This document shows positions 38,235 to 47,423 of a DNA stretch of 64,000 nt, one piece after another. This stretch comes from an uncultured delta proteobacterium (GTDB lineage: Bacteria > Myxococcota > Myxococcia > Myxococcales > 40CM-4-68-19), in assembly GCA_903911145.1 (NCBI GenBank), contig CAIWCD010000002.1, positions 62,001-126,000 on the forward strand. The letters run 5' to 3'. The position numbers and the translations under genes are program-made. The notes beneath the pieces are model-generated. The model was not told where the DNA came from. It did no database searches and saw nothing but the letters and a program-made list of their open reading frames with translations. Position 1 is the stretch's first letter; each line of letters starts with the position of its first letter.

Positions 38235-40898
38235 CTACCCGAGCTCCTTCACCAGCCAGACCGGCAGATGGTGCTCGGCGAGCAGCGCGAAGAACGATGA
38301 GCCGCGCGGAATCATCTCGAATACGCCGAGGCCGCCGGTCTTCTCCAGACCGCGAAAGAGCGCCCGCCCCGAGTAGACGAACAGCTCGAGCAGCGCGCCA
38401 GTGTGCCGCTCGACGAGCATGACCAGCGAGAGCTGCTGCTGCGGAAAGACGAACTTCTCGGCGAGCGAGGGATGGAGCGCCAGCGTGACGAGCTCACGGT
38501 GCAGCACGATGAGATCCTCGTTCGCGCGCGACTCGAGATAGGCCGCGAGCGCCTCTTCGGAGACGGCCGCGCCGCCGTTGTAGATGTCGCCACCGTTCGC
38601 GTTCGGCCCGTCGTTCGAGAGCCGCTGCACGAAGAGATGCACGCTCTCGCGCAGCGAGAGCTCCGCGGCGTCGAGATCTCCGCGGTCGAGCGCGCCACGC
38701 ACCCGCGCCTCGAGATCAGGAGAGATGGGGATCGAGAGCGGCTGGGCGAGGAAGACTTGAAGAGGACAGGTGAGCCGCGGCCTGCCCATGAGCGCACGCG
38801 TCGCCGCCAGCTGCGACTCGACGCGCGCACGCACGCCGCCGTTGCGCGCCGTGCCGCGTGCGCTCTCGTTGATCTTCTCGGCGATCGAAACCTTGATCGA
38901 ACCGAAGATGTGATCGTCGAACGTCGCCACTTCCGGCGCGGCGCCGAAGGAGATGAAGATGCCGGCGTCGAGCTTCTCGCCGCGCACCAGCGCGAGCTCC
39001 TGCTCCCGCTCATCCGCGAGGCGCGCGAGCTCCTGGTGCAGCACGCGCAGCCTCGTGCGCGGCTCCTCGCCGGATTCCGGATCGATCGTGCCACGCGCGA
39101 GCGCGTCGTTCGCCACGGCGATCTGCCGGTCGAGCAGCTCCCGGCGCACCTCGACCCGGTGCTCGATGTCGCGCGCCGAGCGGGCCACCACGTCGCGGTT
39201 GGCGTCTCCATCGAGGCGCCGTGCGTAGGCCTGCAGCGCGGCGCGGATGTCCGCAGCCAGCTCGACGAGCGAGGCGATGTCTCCCGAGAAGCTGACGGCG
39301 TCGCCGAGGAGATTGTTGAGATAGAGGCCGCCCTTGTCGCCCAGATGCGCGGCGCCGTGGTGGTGCTTGGCGGCCGCCGTGAGGATCGGCTGGTAGAATT
39401 CGCGCTGGAGGAAGTCTGCGACCACGGCCTCCTTCAGCATCGCGGTTCGCTTGGTGAAGTCCTTCACGTCGCAGAAGAGGTGGCCCATCTGCGTCGGGCC
39501 TGCGCGCTTGGCGAGCACGGCGTGATCCGAGAAGCCGAACCAGTAGAGGCGCCCGCGCTCGTATTCCGAGGTGAGTCCGTCCTCGCTCTCGCCGCCTGAG
39601 CGATGCGCGAGAGCGCTGCTGGCCTGCTCGAGAAGCTGCTCGCACGCGGCGTCGACAGCGAGCGCGGCGATCGATTGGGCCACCAGCTTGAGGGCCTCGT
39701 TCGCCGAGAGCCAGCCGTGCGCGGGATGATCGTCGCTCCACTCCGCGGCGGCGTGGGCGATCTTGTCCAGCCGGCTGCGCGCCTCGGGATGCGTGCAGGC
39801 CTGCGCGCGCTGCTCGGCCGCGTGCGAGAACGCTTTGCGACGCTCGGGAGTCGCGAGCACCCGCTCGAGCGCGCCCGGCAGGCCGAACAGCTGCGGCAGG
39901 GTCAGTCCCTCGAACTGGAGCTGCGGTGAGCGTCCCAGCTCGACCAGCTTGAGCGAAGCGAACAGCTCGTTGCGCAGCGCAGCCTGCGCGCCGATCCGCT
40001 CTGCGCGCAGCACGATCTCGCGCGGGCCCGATGCGAGCTCGGCGAGCGCCTCGCGCGCGATCTGTTCGGGCGTGACTCCCGCGAGAAGTTGCGCGCGCTT
40101 CGCCTCGAGTTTCGTCGGCAGCTCGAGGAACGGCACGCCATACGCTGTGAGCCCACTGCCGGGCAGGAGCTTGCCGCCGCCGAACCAGACGAGCGGATGC
40201 AGGCTCGATTCAATCTGAGGATGATCGAGCGGAAGCTGCGCCTCGTGCGCCGCGAGCCGCAGGGCGAGCAGCAGACCTGCACCGACCGCGCCCGAGATGA
40301 TCCGCGTCAGTTGCGGAGTCAGGCCGAGCGCGCGCAGCCCCGCGATCGTCGGCTCCGCGCAGGCCCGCAGCGCGAGCAGCGCAAGAAAGGGAGTCGGCTC
40401 GTGCTGGCTGCTCTCGCCGCTCTCTTCGCGTGCGCGCGACAGCAGCGTGTTGAGAGCGCCGAGCAGCGTCCGCCCCGGACGGCCCTGCGCGATCCAGGCG
40501 GCGACCAGGCCGGCGTCGAGCGCTGGATGCAGCTGTGCTGCGTCGGAGAAGAGCCGCCGCACCGCCTCCCGCGTCACCGACGCTGGAGCGCTGTACGAGA
40601 TCGGCCGCAGCAGCTGCGGATCGAATCCGTTCCGCAAGAGCAGCCGATCGTACTCGTCGGGCCGCAGCGCCGCGCGATGCCGCATGCAGAGCAGCTGCGC
40701 GAGATCGAGCGCCGCTTGCTCGAAGAGCGTGACAAGCGCGCCATCGACCGCCACGGGAATGCAGAGATCGGCGAGCGAGGTTCCGAGGTGGAAGCGCAGG
40801 TTGCGCCCATCGAGCCGCAGCAACTCGCCAAGCGAGCGCCCTCCCGCCGCACCCCGCAGGCGCGGCCACAACGAGAGCCTCTCGGACGCGTAACTCAC
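38235..40898 (-). CDS. large protein with divergent class III nucleotide cyclase-like domain
   Basis: 887 residues, no membrane segment. The N-terminal 440 residues are helical and unassigned. Then comes a region resembling a class III cyclase: HLFCDVKDFTKRTAML with the first metal-binding Asp at about residue 477, and LNNLLGDAVSFSG with the second Asp at about 533. The spacing (56) exceeds the usual about 44 and the stretch between contains a His-rich insert. The substrate-specifying residues cannot be assigned by eye. A coiled-coil region (about 570-640) and a further conserved-looking C-terminal region follow. It may be an adenylate or guanylate cyclase or an inactive relative. The GTG start is six bases after TAAAGT. 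Divergent from glnB. Confidence 0.7.
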   Translation of the reverse strand: MSYASERLSLWPRLRGAAGGRSLGELLRLDGRNLRFHLGTSLADLCIPVAVDGALVTLFEQAALDLAQLLCMRHRAALRPDEYDRLLLRNGFDPQLLRPISYSAPASVTREAVRRLFSDAAQLHPALDAGLVAAWIAQGRPGRTLLGALNTLLSRAREESGESSQHEPTPFLALLALRACAEPTIAGLRALGLTPQLTRIISGAVGAGLLLALRLAAHEAQLPLDHPQIESSLHPLVWFGGGKLLPGSGLTAYGVPFLELPTKLEAKRAQLLAGVTPEQIAREALAELASGPREIVLRAERIGAQAALRNELFASLKLVELGRSPQLQFEGLTLPQLFGLPGALERVLATPERRKAFSHAAEQRAQACTHPEARSRLDKIAHAAAEWSDDHPAHGWLSANEALKLVAQSIAALAVDAACEQLLEQASSALAHRSGGESEDGLTSEYERGRLYWFGFSDHAVLAKRAGPTQMGHLFCDVKDFTKRTAMLKEAVVADFLQREFYQPILTAAAKHHHGAAHLGDKGGLYLNNLLGDAVSFSGDIASLVELAADIRAALQAYARRLDGDANRDVVARSARDIEHRVEVRRELLDRQIAVANDALARGTIDPESGEEPRTRLRVLHQELARLADEREQELALVRGEKLDAGIFISFGAAPEVATFDDHIFGSIKVSIAEKINESARGTARNGGVRARVESQLAATRALMGRPRLTCPLQVFLAQPLSIPISPDLEARVRGALDRGDLDAAELSLRESVHLFVQRLSNDGPNANGGDIYNGGAAVSEEALAAYLESRANEDLIVLHRELVTLALHPSLAEKFVFPQQQLSLVMLVERHTGALLELFVYSGRALFRGLEKTGGLGVFEMIPRGSSFFALLAEHHLPVWLVKELG

Positions 40899-40985
40899 GC
40901 GGGCACTTTAGCTTAGGACCGCCTCGGGACGCGCAGGTTCGCAGCGAGGTTTTTCTGCCGCACCGGCCAACTGACCGACCGACCA

Positions 40986-41014
40986 TTGCAGCGCGCATTT
41001 CCCGCGGCTACTGT
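40986..41014 (+). promoter_or_regulatory. glnB promoter
   Basis: TTGCAG (40986-40991) and TACTGT (41009-41014) with an ideal 17-base spacer. It leaves a 40-base leader containing AAGGA before the glnB start. The -10 TACTGT is identical to that of the RDD gene. No sigma-54 (-24/-12) element was found. Confidence 0.6.
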
Positions 41015-41059
41015 GCGCGACTCTTTTCGCCTGGCGCACCAGCTCTGCGCGGCTCTTAA

Positions 41060-41407
<348 letters not shown>

Positions 41408-41429
41408 AGATCGCAACGATTCATCAATC

Positions 41430-41501
41430 CCCGGCCAATCGAGGCCGGGTCAACCGCAGCGGGTTGCATGAGATCCGCTGACACCGGGAGCCCGGCGAGG
41501 G
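41430..41501 (+). promoter_or_regulatory. structured glnB-glnA intergenic leader
   Basis: Three consecutive hairpins can form: CCCGGCC/GGCCGGG around AATCGA, CAACC/GGTTG around GCAGCG, and CCGGG/CCCGG around AG. None is followed by a T-run, so rather than terminating they may tune glnA translation or stability. The glnA ribosome binding site AAGGAG is just downstream (41508-41513). No known riboswitch recognised. Confidence 0.35.
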
Positions 41502-41520
41502 CACCCACAAGGAGCGCGAG

Positions 41521-42972
41521 ATGGCGTTGAAGCCGAAGGATGTTCTGGCCCTGGCGAAGGATCAGAAGGCGGTGATGGTCGACCTCAAGTTCATGGACTT
41601 CGTCGGCCTCTGGCAGCACTTCACCATCCCGCTCCCCGAATTGACCGAGGGGATCTTCGAAGAGGGCCTGGGCTTCGACGGCTCCTCGATCCGCGGCTGG
41701 GCGCCGATCCAGGCGAGCGACATGCTCGTCGTGCCGGACGCCGATACCGCGAAGATGGATCCGTTCATTAAAGATCCGACGCTCTCGATCATCTGCAACG
41801 TCGTCGATCCGATCACCAAGGAGCCCTACTCGCGCGACCCGCGCTTCATCGCGCAGAAGGCCGAGCGGTATCTCAAGGCGTCGGGCATCGGCGACGTGGC
41901 CTACTTCGGGCCCGAGGCCGAGTTCTTCATCTTCGACGGCATCTCCTACGATTCGTCGCCGAATGCTTCTCATTACAAGATCGAATCGCGCGAAGGCCAG
42001 TGGGAGACGGGCTCCGCCACCGAGCAGTATTTCGACGGTAAGCAGACCATTACCCGCCCGAACCTCGGATATAAGCCGCGATATAAGGAAGGATACTTCC
42101 CTGTCGCGCCGATTGATTCGCAGCAGGATATCCGCACCGAGATGTGCCTCTTCATGGAGAAGGTGGGCATCCAGGTCGAGCGCCAGCACCACGAGGTTGC
42201 GACGGCAGGCCAGGCGGAGATCGATATCCGCTACGATAGCCTCGTCAATACCGCCGATAAGCTGATGTGGTTCAAGTACATCATCAAGAATGTCGCATTG
42301 AAGAATGGCAAGACCGCGACGTTCATGCCCAAGCCGCTCTTCGGCGACAACGGCTCGGGAATGCATACCCACCAGTCGATCTGGAAGGCGGGCAAGCCGC
42401 TCTTCGCGGGCGATGGATATGCGGGTATGAGCGAGATGGCGCTGCACTATATGGGCGGCCTCTTGAAGCACGCGCGGGCGCTCGCAGCGATCTGCAATCC
42501 GACGACGAACTCCTATAAGCGGCTCGTTCCCGGATTCGAAGCGCCGGTGAACCTCGCCTATTCGTCGCGCAATCGATCGGCGTCGATCCGCATCCCGATG
42601 TATTCGCCGTCGCCAAAGGCCAAGCGCCTCGAGTTCCGCTCGCCGGATCCGTCGTGCAATCCCTATATGGCGTTCGCGGCGATGTTGATGGCCGGCCTCG
42701 ATGGTATCGAGAACCGGATCGATCCGGGAGAGCCGCTCGATAAGGATATCTACGGACTATCGCCCGAGGAGTTGAAGGACATTCCGAAGATGCCGGGCTC
42801 GCTCGAGGAGGCGCTGCAGTGCCTCAAGGACGATCACGAGTTCTTGCTCAAGGGCGATGTCTTCACGCAGGACGTGATCGATACCTGGATTGAATTGAAG
42901 ATCGAGAAGGAGCTGAACCCCGTCCGCCTGCGCCCGACGCCGATGGAGTTCGCGCTCTACTTCGATATCTAG
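41521..42972 (+). CDS. glnA: glutamine synthetase type I
   Basis: ATP-dependent ligation of ammonia to glutamate; dodecamer in the cytoplasm. Motifs: [12 protein letters not shown] (beta-grasp loop), [30 protein letters not shown] (ATP and metal site) and NRSASIRIP, plus the flap region around [21 protein letters not shown]. The adenylylation tyrosine lies in [11 protein letters not shown] (about residue 411), so activity is probably set by GlnE-type modification under PII control. 483 residues, slightly above the usual 468-475. Strong ribosome binding site AAGGAG. Rich in TAT, ATT and GAT-ATC steps relative to neighbours. Ends at a repeat-plus-terminator region. Confidence 0.98.
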   Translation: MALKPKDVLALAKDQKAVMVDLKFMDFVGLWQHFTIPLPELTEGIFEEGLGFDGSSIRGWAPIQASDMLVVPDADTAKMDPFIKDPTLSIICNVVDPITKEPYSRDPRFIAQKAERYLKASGIGDVAYFGPEAEFFIFDGISYDSSPNASHYKIESREGQWETGSATEQYFDGKQTITRPNLGYKPRYKEGYFPVAPIDSQQDIRTEMCLFMEKVGIQVERQHHEVATAGQAEIDIRYDSLVNTADKLMWFKYIIKNVALKNGKTATFMPKPLFGDNGSGMHTHQSIWKAGKPLFAGDGYAGMSEMALHYMGGLLKHARALAAICNPTTNSYKRLVPGFEAPVNLAYSSRNRSASIRIPMYSPSPKAKRLEFRSPDPSCNPYMAFAAMLMAGLDGIENRIDPGEPLDKDIYGLSPEELKDIPKMPGSLEEALQCLKDDHEFLLKGDVFTQDVIDTWIELKIEKELNPVRLRPTPMEFALYFDI

Positions 42973-43015
42973 GGATATCGGCGCATATCCCCGAACTATC
43001 GGGATATCGGCGCAT
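42972..43015. repeat. 15-bp direct repeat and hairpin after glnA
   Basis: GGGATATCGGCGCAT occurs at 42972-42986 and again at 43001-43015. Between them ATATCCCCGA (42985-42994) can pair with TCGGGATAT (43000-43008) around ACTA, with one bulge. The element starts at the glnA stop codon and precedes the terminator. Confidence 0.7.
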
Positions 43016-43019
43016 CAAC

Positions 43020-43057
43020 GAACGGCCTGTCCTTCGCGGGGCAGGCCGTTCTTGTTT
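43020..43057 (+). terminator. intrinsic terminator of glnA
   Basis: GAACGGCCTG (43020-43029) pairs perfectly with CAGGCCGTTC (43042-43051) around a 12-base loop, followed by CTTGTTTG. It terminates glnB-glnA 100 bases before the efflux operon. Confidence 0.85.
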
Positions 43058-43163
43058 GAGAGCCCCTGTCGGATCTTCTCGCTTCATTCGGAACGGCGCG
43101 CCGCAACCACCTCGTTAGCATCGGGCGACCTGCCCTCATGCCCAGCACCGAGCACGAACGCAC

Positions 43164-44300
43164 ATGACCACCAAGAGCAAGATCTGGATCGCCGTCGTCG
43201 TCGGAATCATCGTCGTCATCGGCGCGCTCGCCGGGACCAAGGCGCTCCAGATCGGAGCCATGAAGAGCGCGGGCGCGTCGTTCGTGCCGCCTCCGGAATC
43301 GGTGACGACCGCGAAGGCCGAGATGGCCGACTGGCGCGCTTCGCGCGCTGCCACGGGCACGCTGGTCGCGCAGCACAGCGTGACGCTCGCCGCGGAGCTT
43401 CCGGGACGGGTGACGGAGATCCTCTTCGACTCTGGTGCGACCGTGCATCGCGGGCAGGAGCTGGTGAAGCTCGACAGCTCGGTGGAGCAGGCCCAGCTTG
43501 CCTCCGCGGAGGCCGACGATGTTCTCGCCAAGCAATCTCTGACGCGCGCGAACGCGCTGCGCGAGCACGGGAGCAACACGCCCGCCGATATCGAAGGCGC
43601 CCAGGCTCGGGCCGCGCAGACGCAGGCGATTCTTGCGCAGCTGCGCGCGACGATTGCCAAGAAGGTCATCCGCGCGCCGTTTGATGGACGCATCGGCATC
43701 CGCCAGGTCGAGCTCGGGCAGATCGTCTCCGCCGCGACGCCGCTCGCAAGCCTGCAGTCGGTGAGCCCGATCTACGCCGAGTTCTGGCTCCCGCAGCAGA
43801 CGCTCTCGGATCTCAAGCTGGGCATGGAGACGACGCTGCACAGCGACGCCTATCCGAGCGCCGTCTGGCGCGGACGCATCAGCACCATCACTCCCGAGGT
43901 CGACGTCGCGACCCGCAACGTCAAGGTGCGCGCGACCTTCCCGAACATCGACGGACAGCTGCGGCCCGGCATGTTCGGCAACATCGAGGTGCTCTCGCCC
44001 GACCAGCACGCGCAGCTGATCATCCCAGCGACGGCGGTGCTCTACGCGCCCTACGGCGACTCGGTCTATTCGGCGGTGGAGAAGAAGAGCGCAGACGGCA
44101 AGAGCACGCTGACGGCCCAGCAGAAGTTCATCCGGCTGGGAGAGCGACGCGGCGATTACGTCGCGGTCGAATCGGGCCTCACCGCGGGAGAGGAGATCGT
44201 CTCGAGCGGAGTCTTCAAGCTGCGCAACGGCTCGTCGCTCGCAGTGAAGAACGAGCTCAAGCCCGACGTGCAGGCGCACCCCAACCCGCTCGAGCGATAG
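43164..44300 (+). CDS. RND efflux periplasmic adaptor subunit
   Basis: 378 residues of the HlyD/AcrA (MdtA-like) membrane fusion family. One N-terminal membrane segment (residues 5-25) anchors it to the inner membrane. The lipoyl half-motifs are around residues 75-110 (GRVTEILFDSGATVHRGQELVKLD) and 165-190 (IRAPFDGRIGIRQVELGQIV), separated by a helical hairpin. Then come the beta-barrel (LWRGRISTITPEVD region) and membrane-proximal domains. It links the pump to the outer membrane channel. First gene of a three-gene operon; the next starts 12 bases on. A TTAGCAT -10-like element lies near 43112. Confidence 0.94.
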   Translation: MTTKSKIWIAVVVGIIVVIGALAGTKALQIGAMKSAGASFVPPPESVTTAKAEMADWRASRAATGTLVAQHSVTLAAELPGRVTEILFDSGATVHRGQELVKLDSSVEQAQLASAEADDVLAKQSLTRANALREHGSNTPADIEGAQARAAQTQAILAQLRATIAKKVIRAPFDGRIGIRQVELGQIVSAATPLASLQSVSPIYAEFWLPQQTLSDLKLGMETTLHSDAYPSAVWRGRISTITPEVDVATRNVKVRATFPNIDGQLRPGMFGNIEVLSPDQHAQLIIPATAVLYAPYGDSVYSAVEKKSADGKSTLTAQQKFIRLGERRGDYVAVESGLTAGEEIVSSGVFKLRNGSSLAVKNELKPDVQAHPNPLER

Positions 44301-44312
44301 GAAAGCCGCGCC

Positions 44313-47300
44313 ATGCGCTTCACCGATCTCTTCATCAAGCGGCCGGTCATCGCGATCGTCCTCAATCTCCTCATCGTCATCGCCGGCCTTCAAGCCGTGC
44401 GCTCGCTCAACGTCCGCCAATATCCGCGCAGCGACAACGCGTCGATCACGGTGACGACCGCCTACGTCGGCGCGAGCGCAGCGCTGGTGCGCGGCTTCAT
44501 CACGACGCCGCTTGAGCGCGCGATCGCGGCGGCCGACGGAATCGACTACATCGAGTCGCAGAGCCTGCAGGGCGTCTCGACGATCACCGCCCGCCTGCGC
44601 CTCAACCAGAACGCCACGCAGGCGCTCGCGGAGATCAGCTCGAAGGTCGATGCGGTCCGCCGCGATCTGCCGCCCGAAGCGGAGATCCCGATCCTCAACG
44701 TCGAGTCCGCCGACAGCCAGTTCGCCTCGGCCTACTTGAGTTTCTCCTCTGAGTTTCTCAAGCAGAACGAGATCACCGACTACCTCGTGCGCATCGTCCA
44801 GCCGCGGCTCTCGGCGCTCGAGGGCGTGCAGCGCGCGGACATCCTCGGCGCGCGCACCTTCGCGATGCGCATCTGGCTCAAGCCCGATCGAATGGCCGCG
44901 ATGGGCGTGAGCCCCGCGCAGGTGCGGGCCGCGCTCGCAAGCAACAACTATCTCGCCGCCGTCGGCCAGACGAAGGGCAACCTCGTGCAGGTCAACCTCA
45001 CCACAAACACCGATCTCAAGTCGGTGCGCGAGTTCCAGCAGCTCGTCGTCAAGGAGAGCGACGGCGCGGTGGTGCGGCTTCAGGAGATCGCCGAGATCGC
45101 GCTGGGCGCGGAGGATTACGACGCAGTCGTGAACTTCTCGGGGCAGACCGCCGTCTTCGTCGGCATCTGGTCCTTGCCGAACGCGAACTCCCTCGATGTC
45201 ATCAAGCGCGTCCGCAGCGAGATGGCCTCGCTGCAGCACGATCTCCCCGAGCAGATCACCGGGCGCATCGCCTACGACGGCACCGCCTATATCCAGAGCG
45301 CGATCAGCGACGTCGAGGAGACGCTTCTCGAAACGCTGGTGATCGTCGTTGTGATCATCTTCCTCTTCCTCGGCTCGCTGCGCTCCTCACTCGTTCCCGT
45401 CGTCGCGATCCCCGTTTCGCTGATCGGCGCGATCTTCATCGTGCAGGTGCTCGGCTTCACCATCAATCTGCTCACGCTGCTCGCGGTCGTCCTCTCGGTC
45501 GGCCTCGTCGTCGACGATGCGATCGTCGTGGTCGAGAACGTCGAGCGCCATCTGCAAGAGGGCCTCTCGGCGTTCGACGCCGCGCTCAAGAGCGCACGGG
45601 AGCTGGTCGGGCCGATCAGCTCGATGACCATCACGCTCGCCGCCGTCTACGCGCCGATCGCGTTTCAGGGCGGACTCACCGGCTCGCTCTTCCGCGAATT
45701 CGCGCTCACGCTCGCGGGCGCCGTCACCATCTCGGGCGTCGTCGCGCTCACGCTCTCTCCCGTGATGGCGTCGCGCCTCCTGAAGCCCGGCCACGGCGAG
45801 CACGGCTTCTCGGGCTTCATCAACCGCACCTTCGAGCACGTCAAACAGCTCTATGGCCGCATGCTCGACGCCTCGTTCACGGCCCGCCCCGCCATCTACA
45901 CCGCGTGGGTCATTGTCAGTCTGCTCGCCGTCGCGATGTTCACTCTCTCTGCCAAGGAGCTCGCGCCTGCGGAAGATCAGGGCATCGTCTTCAACATCGA
46001 GAACGCGCCCTCGAACTCGACGATCGATCAGATCACGCAGTCGACGCGCGCGATCAACAAGGCCGCGTTCGAGATCCCCGAGACGGCGTTCACGTTCCAG
46101 GTGTCGATGCCGACGGGCGGCTTCACGGGCGACGTGCTCAAGCCTTGGTCTGAGCGCAAGCGCAACGCGTTCCAGATCCAGCCTGAGGTGCAGGCGAAGA
46201 TGAGCGCGATCCCCGGCCTGCAGACCTTCTCTGTGCTCCCGCCCGCGCTGCCCGGTGGCGGAACCTTTCCCGTCGAGCTCGTCGTCTCCTCGACCGCCGA
46301 CGCGACCGAGATCCTGACCTTCGTGAACCAGCTGCGCGACGACGCGGCGAAGAGCGGCATGTTCGCGTTCCCGCCGCTCATCGACACCAAGATCGATCAG
46401 CCGCAGACGGAGATTGAGATCGATCGCGAGAAGGTGGCCGCGCTCGGCCTGAACCTGGCGCAGGTCGGGCAGGACATGGGCGCTGCGATCGGCGGCAACT
46501 TCGTCAACCGGTTCAGCATCTCGGGCCGCAGCTACAAGGTGATCCCGCAGATCCTCCGCGCCGAGCGCATGACGCCTGAACAGCTCGCGCAGATCCACAT
46601 TGCGGGGCCGGGCGGACAGCTGATCGCGCTCTCGACGATCGCGACGCTGCACGACAGCGTCACGCCCCGCTCGCTCAATCGCTTCCAGCAGCTCAACGCC
46701 GTCAAGCTCAGCGGCGTCGCGATCCGGCCGCTCGACCAGGCGCTCAAGTCCATCGAGGACAATGCCGCGAAGATCCTCCCGCAGGGATATCGCATCGACT
46801 ACACGGGCGAGTCGCGCCAGTTGCGCAAGGAGGGCGACAAGTTCCTCCCCGCGTTCCTCCTCGCGATCGTGCTCATTTTCCTGGTGCTCTCTGCGCAGTT
46901 CAACAGCTTCAGAGATCCGCTGATCATCCTCGCTGGTTCGGTGCCGCTCGCGATGTTCGGCGCGCTGATCATGACGTTCCTCAAGATGCCGAATCCGAAC
47001 ATGCCGTTCTGGACGAATGGCTGGACGACGACGCTCAACGTCTATTCGCAGGTCGGCCTCGTCACGCTGGTGGGCCTCGTCGCGAAGAATGGAATCCTCA
47101 TCGTCGAGTTCGCCAACAAGCTGCAGGAAGAGGGGCACACGAAGCTTGCGGCGATCCGCGAGTCGGCGCTGACGCGTTTGCGGCCTGTGCTCATGACGAG
47201 CGTCGCGACGATCGCGGGGCACTTTCCGCTCACGCTCGTCACCGGTCCCGGCGCCTCCGCGCGCAACAGCATCGGACTCGTGCTCGTGACGGGAATGGCC

Positions 47301-47423
47301 GTGGGCACGGCCTTCACACTCTTCTTCGTCCCGTCGATCTACCTGCTCATCGCCAAGGATCATCGGGCCGACGCGAAGGAACCGGTCACCGCAGACGCGC
47401 CTGCAGAGACGGTGAGCGCATGA
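44313..47423 (+). CDS. RND multidrug efflux transporter permease subunit
   Basis: 1036 residues, proton-driven trimeric inner-membrane pump of the HAE1 family (AcrB/MexB/MuxB-like). It has twelve membrane segments in two repeats, each with a large periplasmic loop. Landmarks include FIKRPVIAIVLNLLIVIAG at the start, the proton relay region in GLVVDDAIVVVENVERHL (segment IV; paired aspartates) and the second-half segments LAIVLIFLVLSAQFNSFRDPLIIL and GLVAKNGILIVEFANK. Start has AGGAAAG upstream. The outer membrane factor gene overlaps its stop by four bases (ATGA). Confidence 0.96.
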   Translation: MRFTDLFIKRPVIAIVLNLLIVIAGLQAVRSLNVRQYPRSDNASITVTTAYVGASAALVRGFITTPLERAIAAADGIDYIESQSLQGVSTITARLRLNQNATQALAEISSKVDAVRRDLPPEAEIPILNVESADSQFASAYLSFSSEFLKQNEITDYLVRIVQPRLSALEGVQRADILGARTFAMRIWLKPDRMAAMGVSPAQVRAALASNNYLAAVGQTKGNLVQVNLTTNTDLKSVREFQQLVVKESDGAVVRLQEIAEIALGAEDYDAVVNFSGQTAVFVGIWSLPNANSLDVIKRVRSEMASLQHDLPEQITGRIAYDGTAYIQSAISDVEETLLETLVIVVVIIFLFLGSLRSSLVPVVAIPVSLIGAIFIVQVLGFTINLLTLLAVVLSVGLVVDDAIVVVENVERHLQEGLSAFDAALKSARELVGPISSMTITLAAVYAPIAFQGGLTGSLFREFALTLAGAVTISGVVALTLSPVMASRLLKPGHGEHGFSGFINRTFEHVKQLYGRMLDASFTARPAIYTAWVIVSLLAVAMFTLSAKELAPAEDQGIVFNIENAPSNSTIDQITQSTRAINKAAFEIPETAFTFQVSMPTGGFTGDVLKPWSERKRNAFQIQPEVQAKMSAIPGLQTFSVLPPALPGGGTFPVELVVSSTADATEILTFVNQLRDDAAKSGMFAFPPLIDTKIDQPQTEIEIDREKVAALGLNLAQVGQDMGAAIGGNFVNRFSISGRSYKVIPQILRAERMTPEQLAQIHIAGPGGQLIALSTIATLHDSVTPRSLNRFQQLNAVKLSGVAIRPLDQALKSIEDNAAKILPQGYRIDYTGESRQLRKEGDKFLPAFLLAIVLIFLVLSAQFNSFRDPLIILAGSVPLAMFGALIMTFLKMPNPNMPFWTNGWTTTLNVYSQVGLVTLVGLVAKNGILIVEFANKLQEEGHTKLAAIRESALTRLRPVLMTSVATIAGHFPLTLVTGPGASARNSIGLVLVTGMAVGTAFTLFFVPSIYLLIAKDHRADAKEPVTADAPAETVSA

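Noticed and set aside
41408-41520. A riboswitch or glnA RNA motif between glnB and glnA
   Set aside because: Three GC-rich hairpins are present but I could not match the conserved core of any known glutamine RNA.
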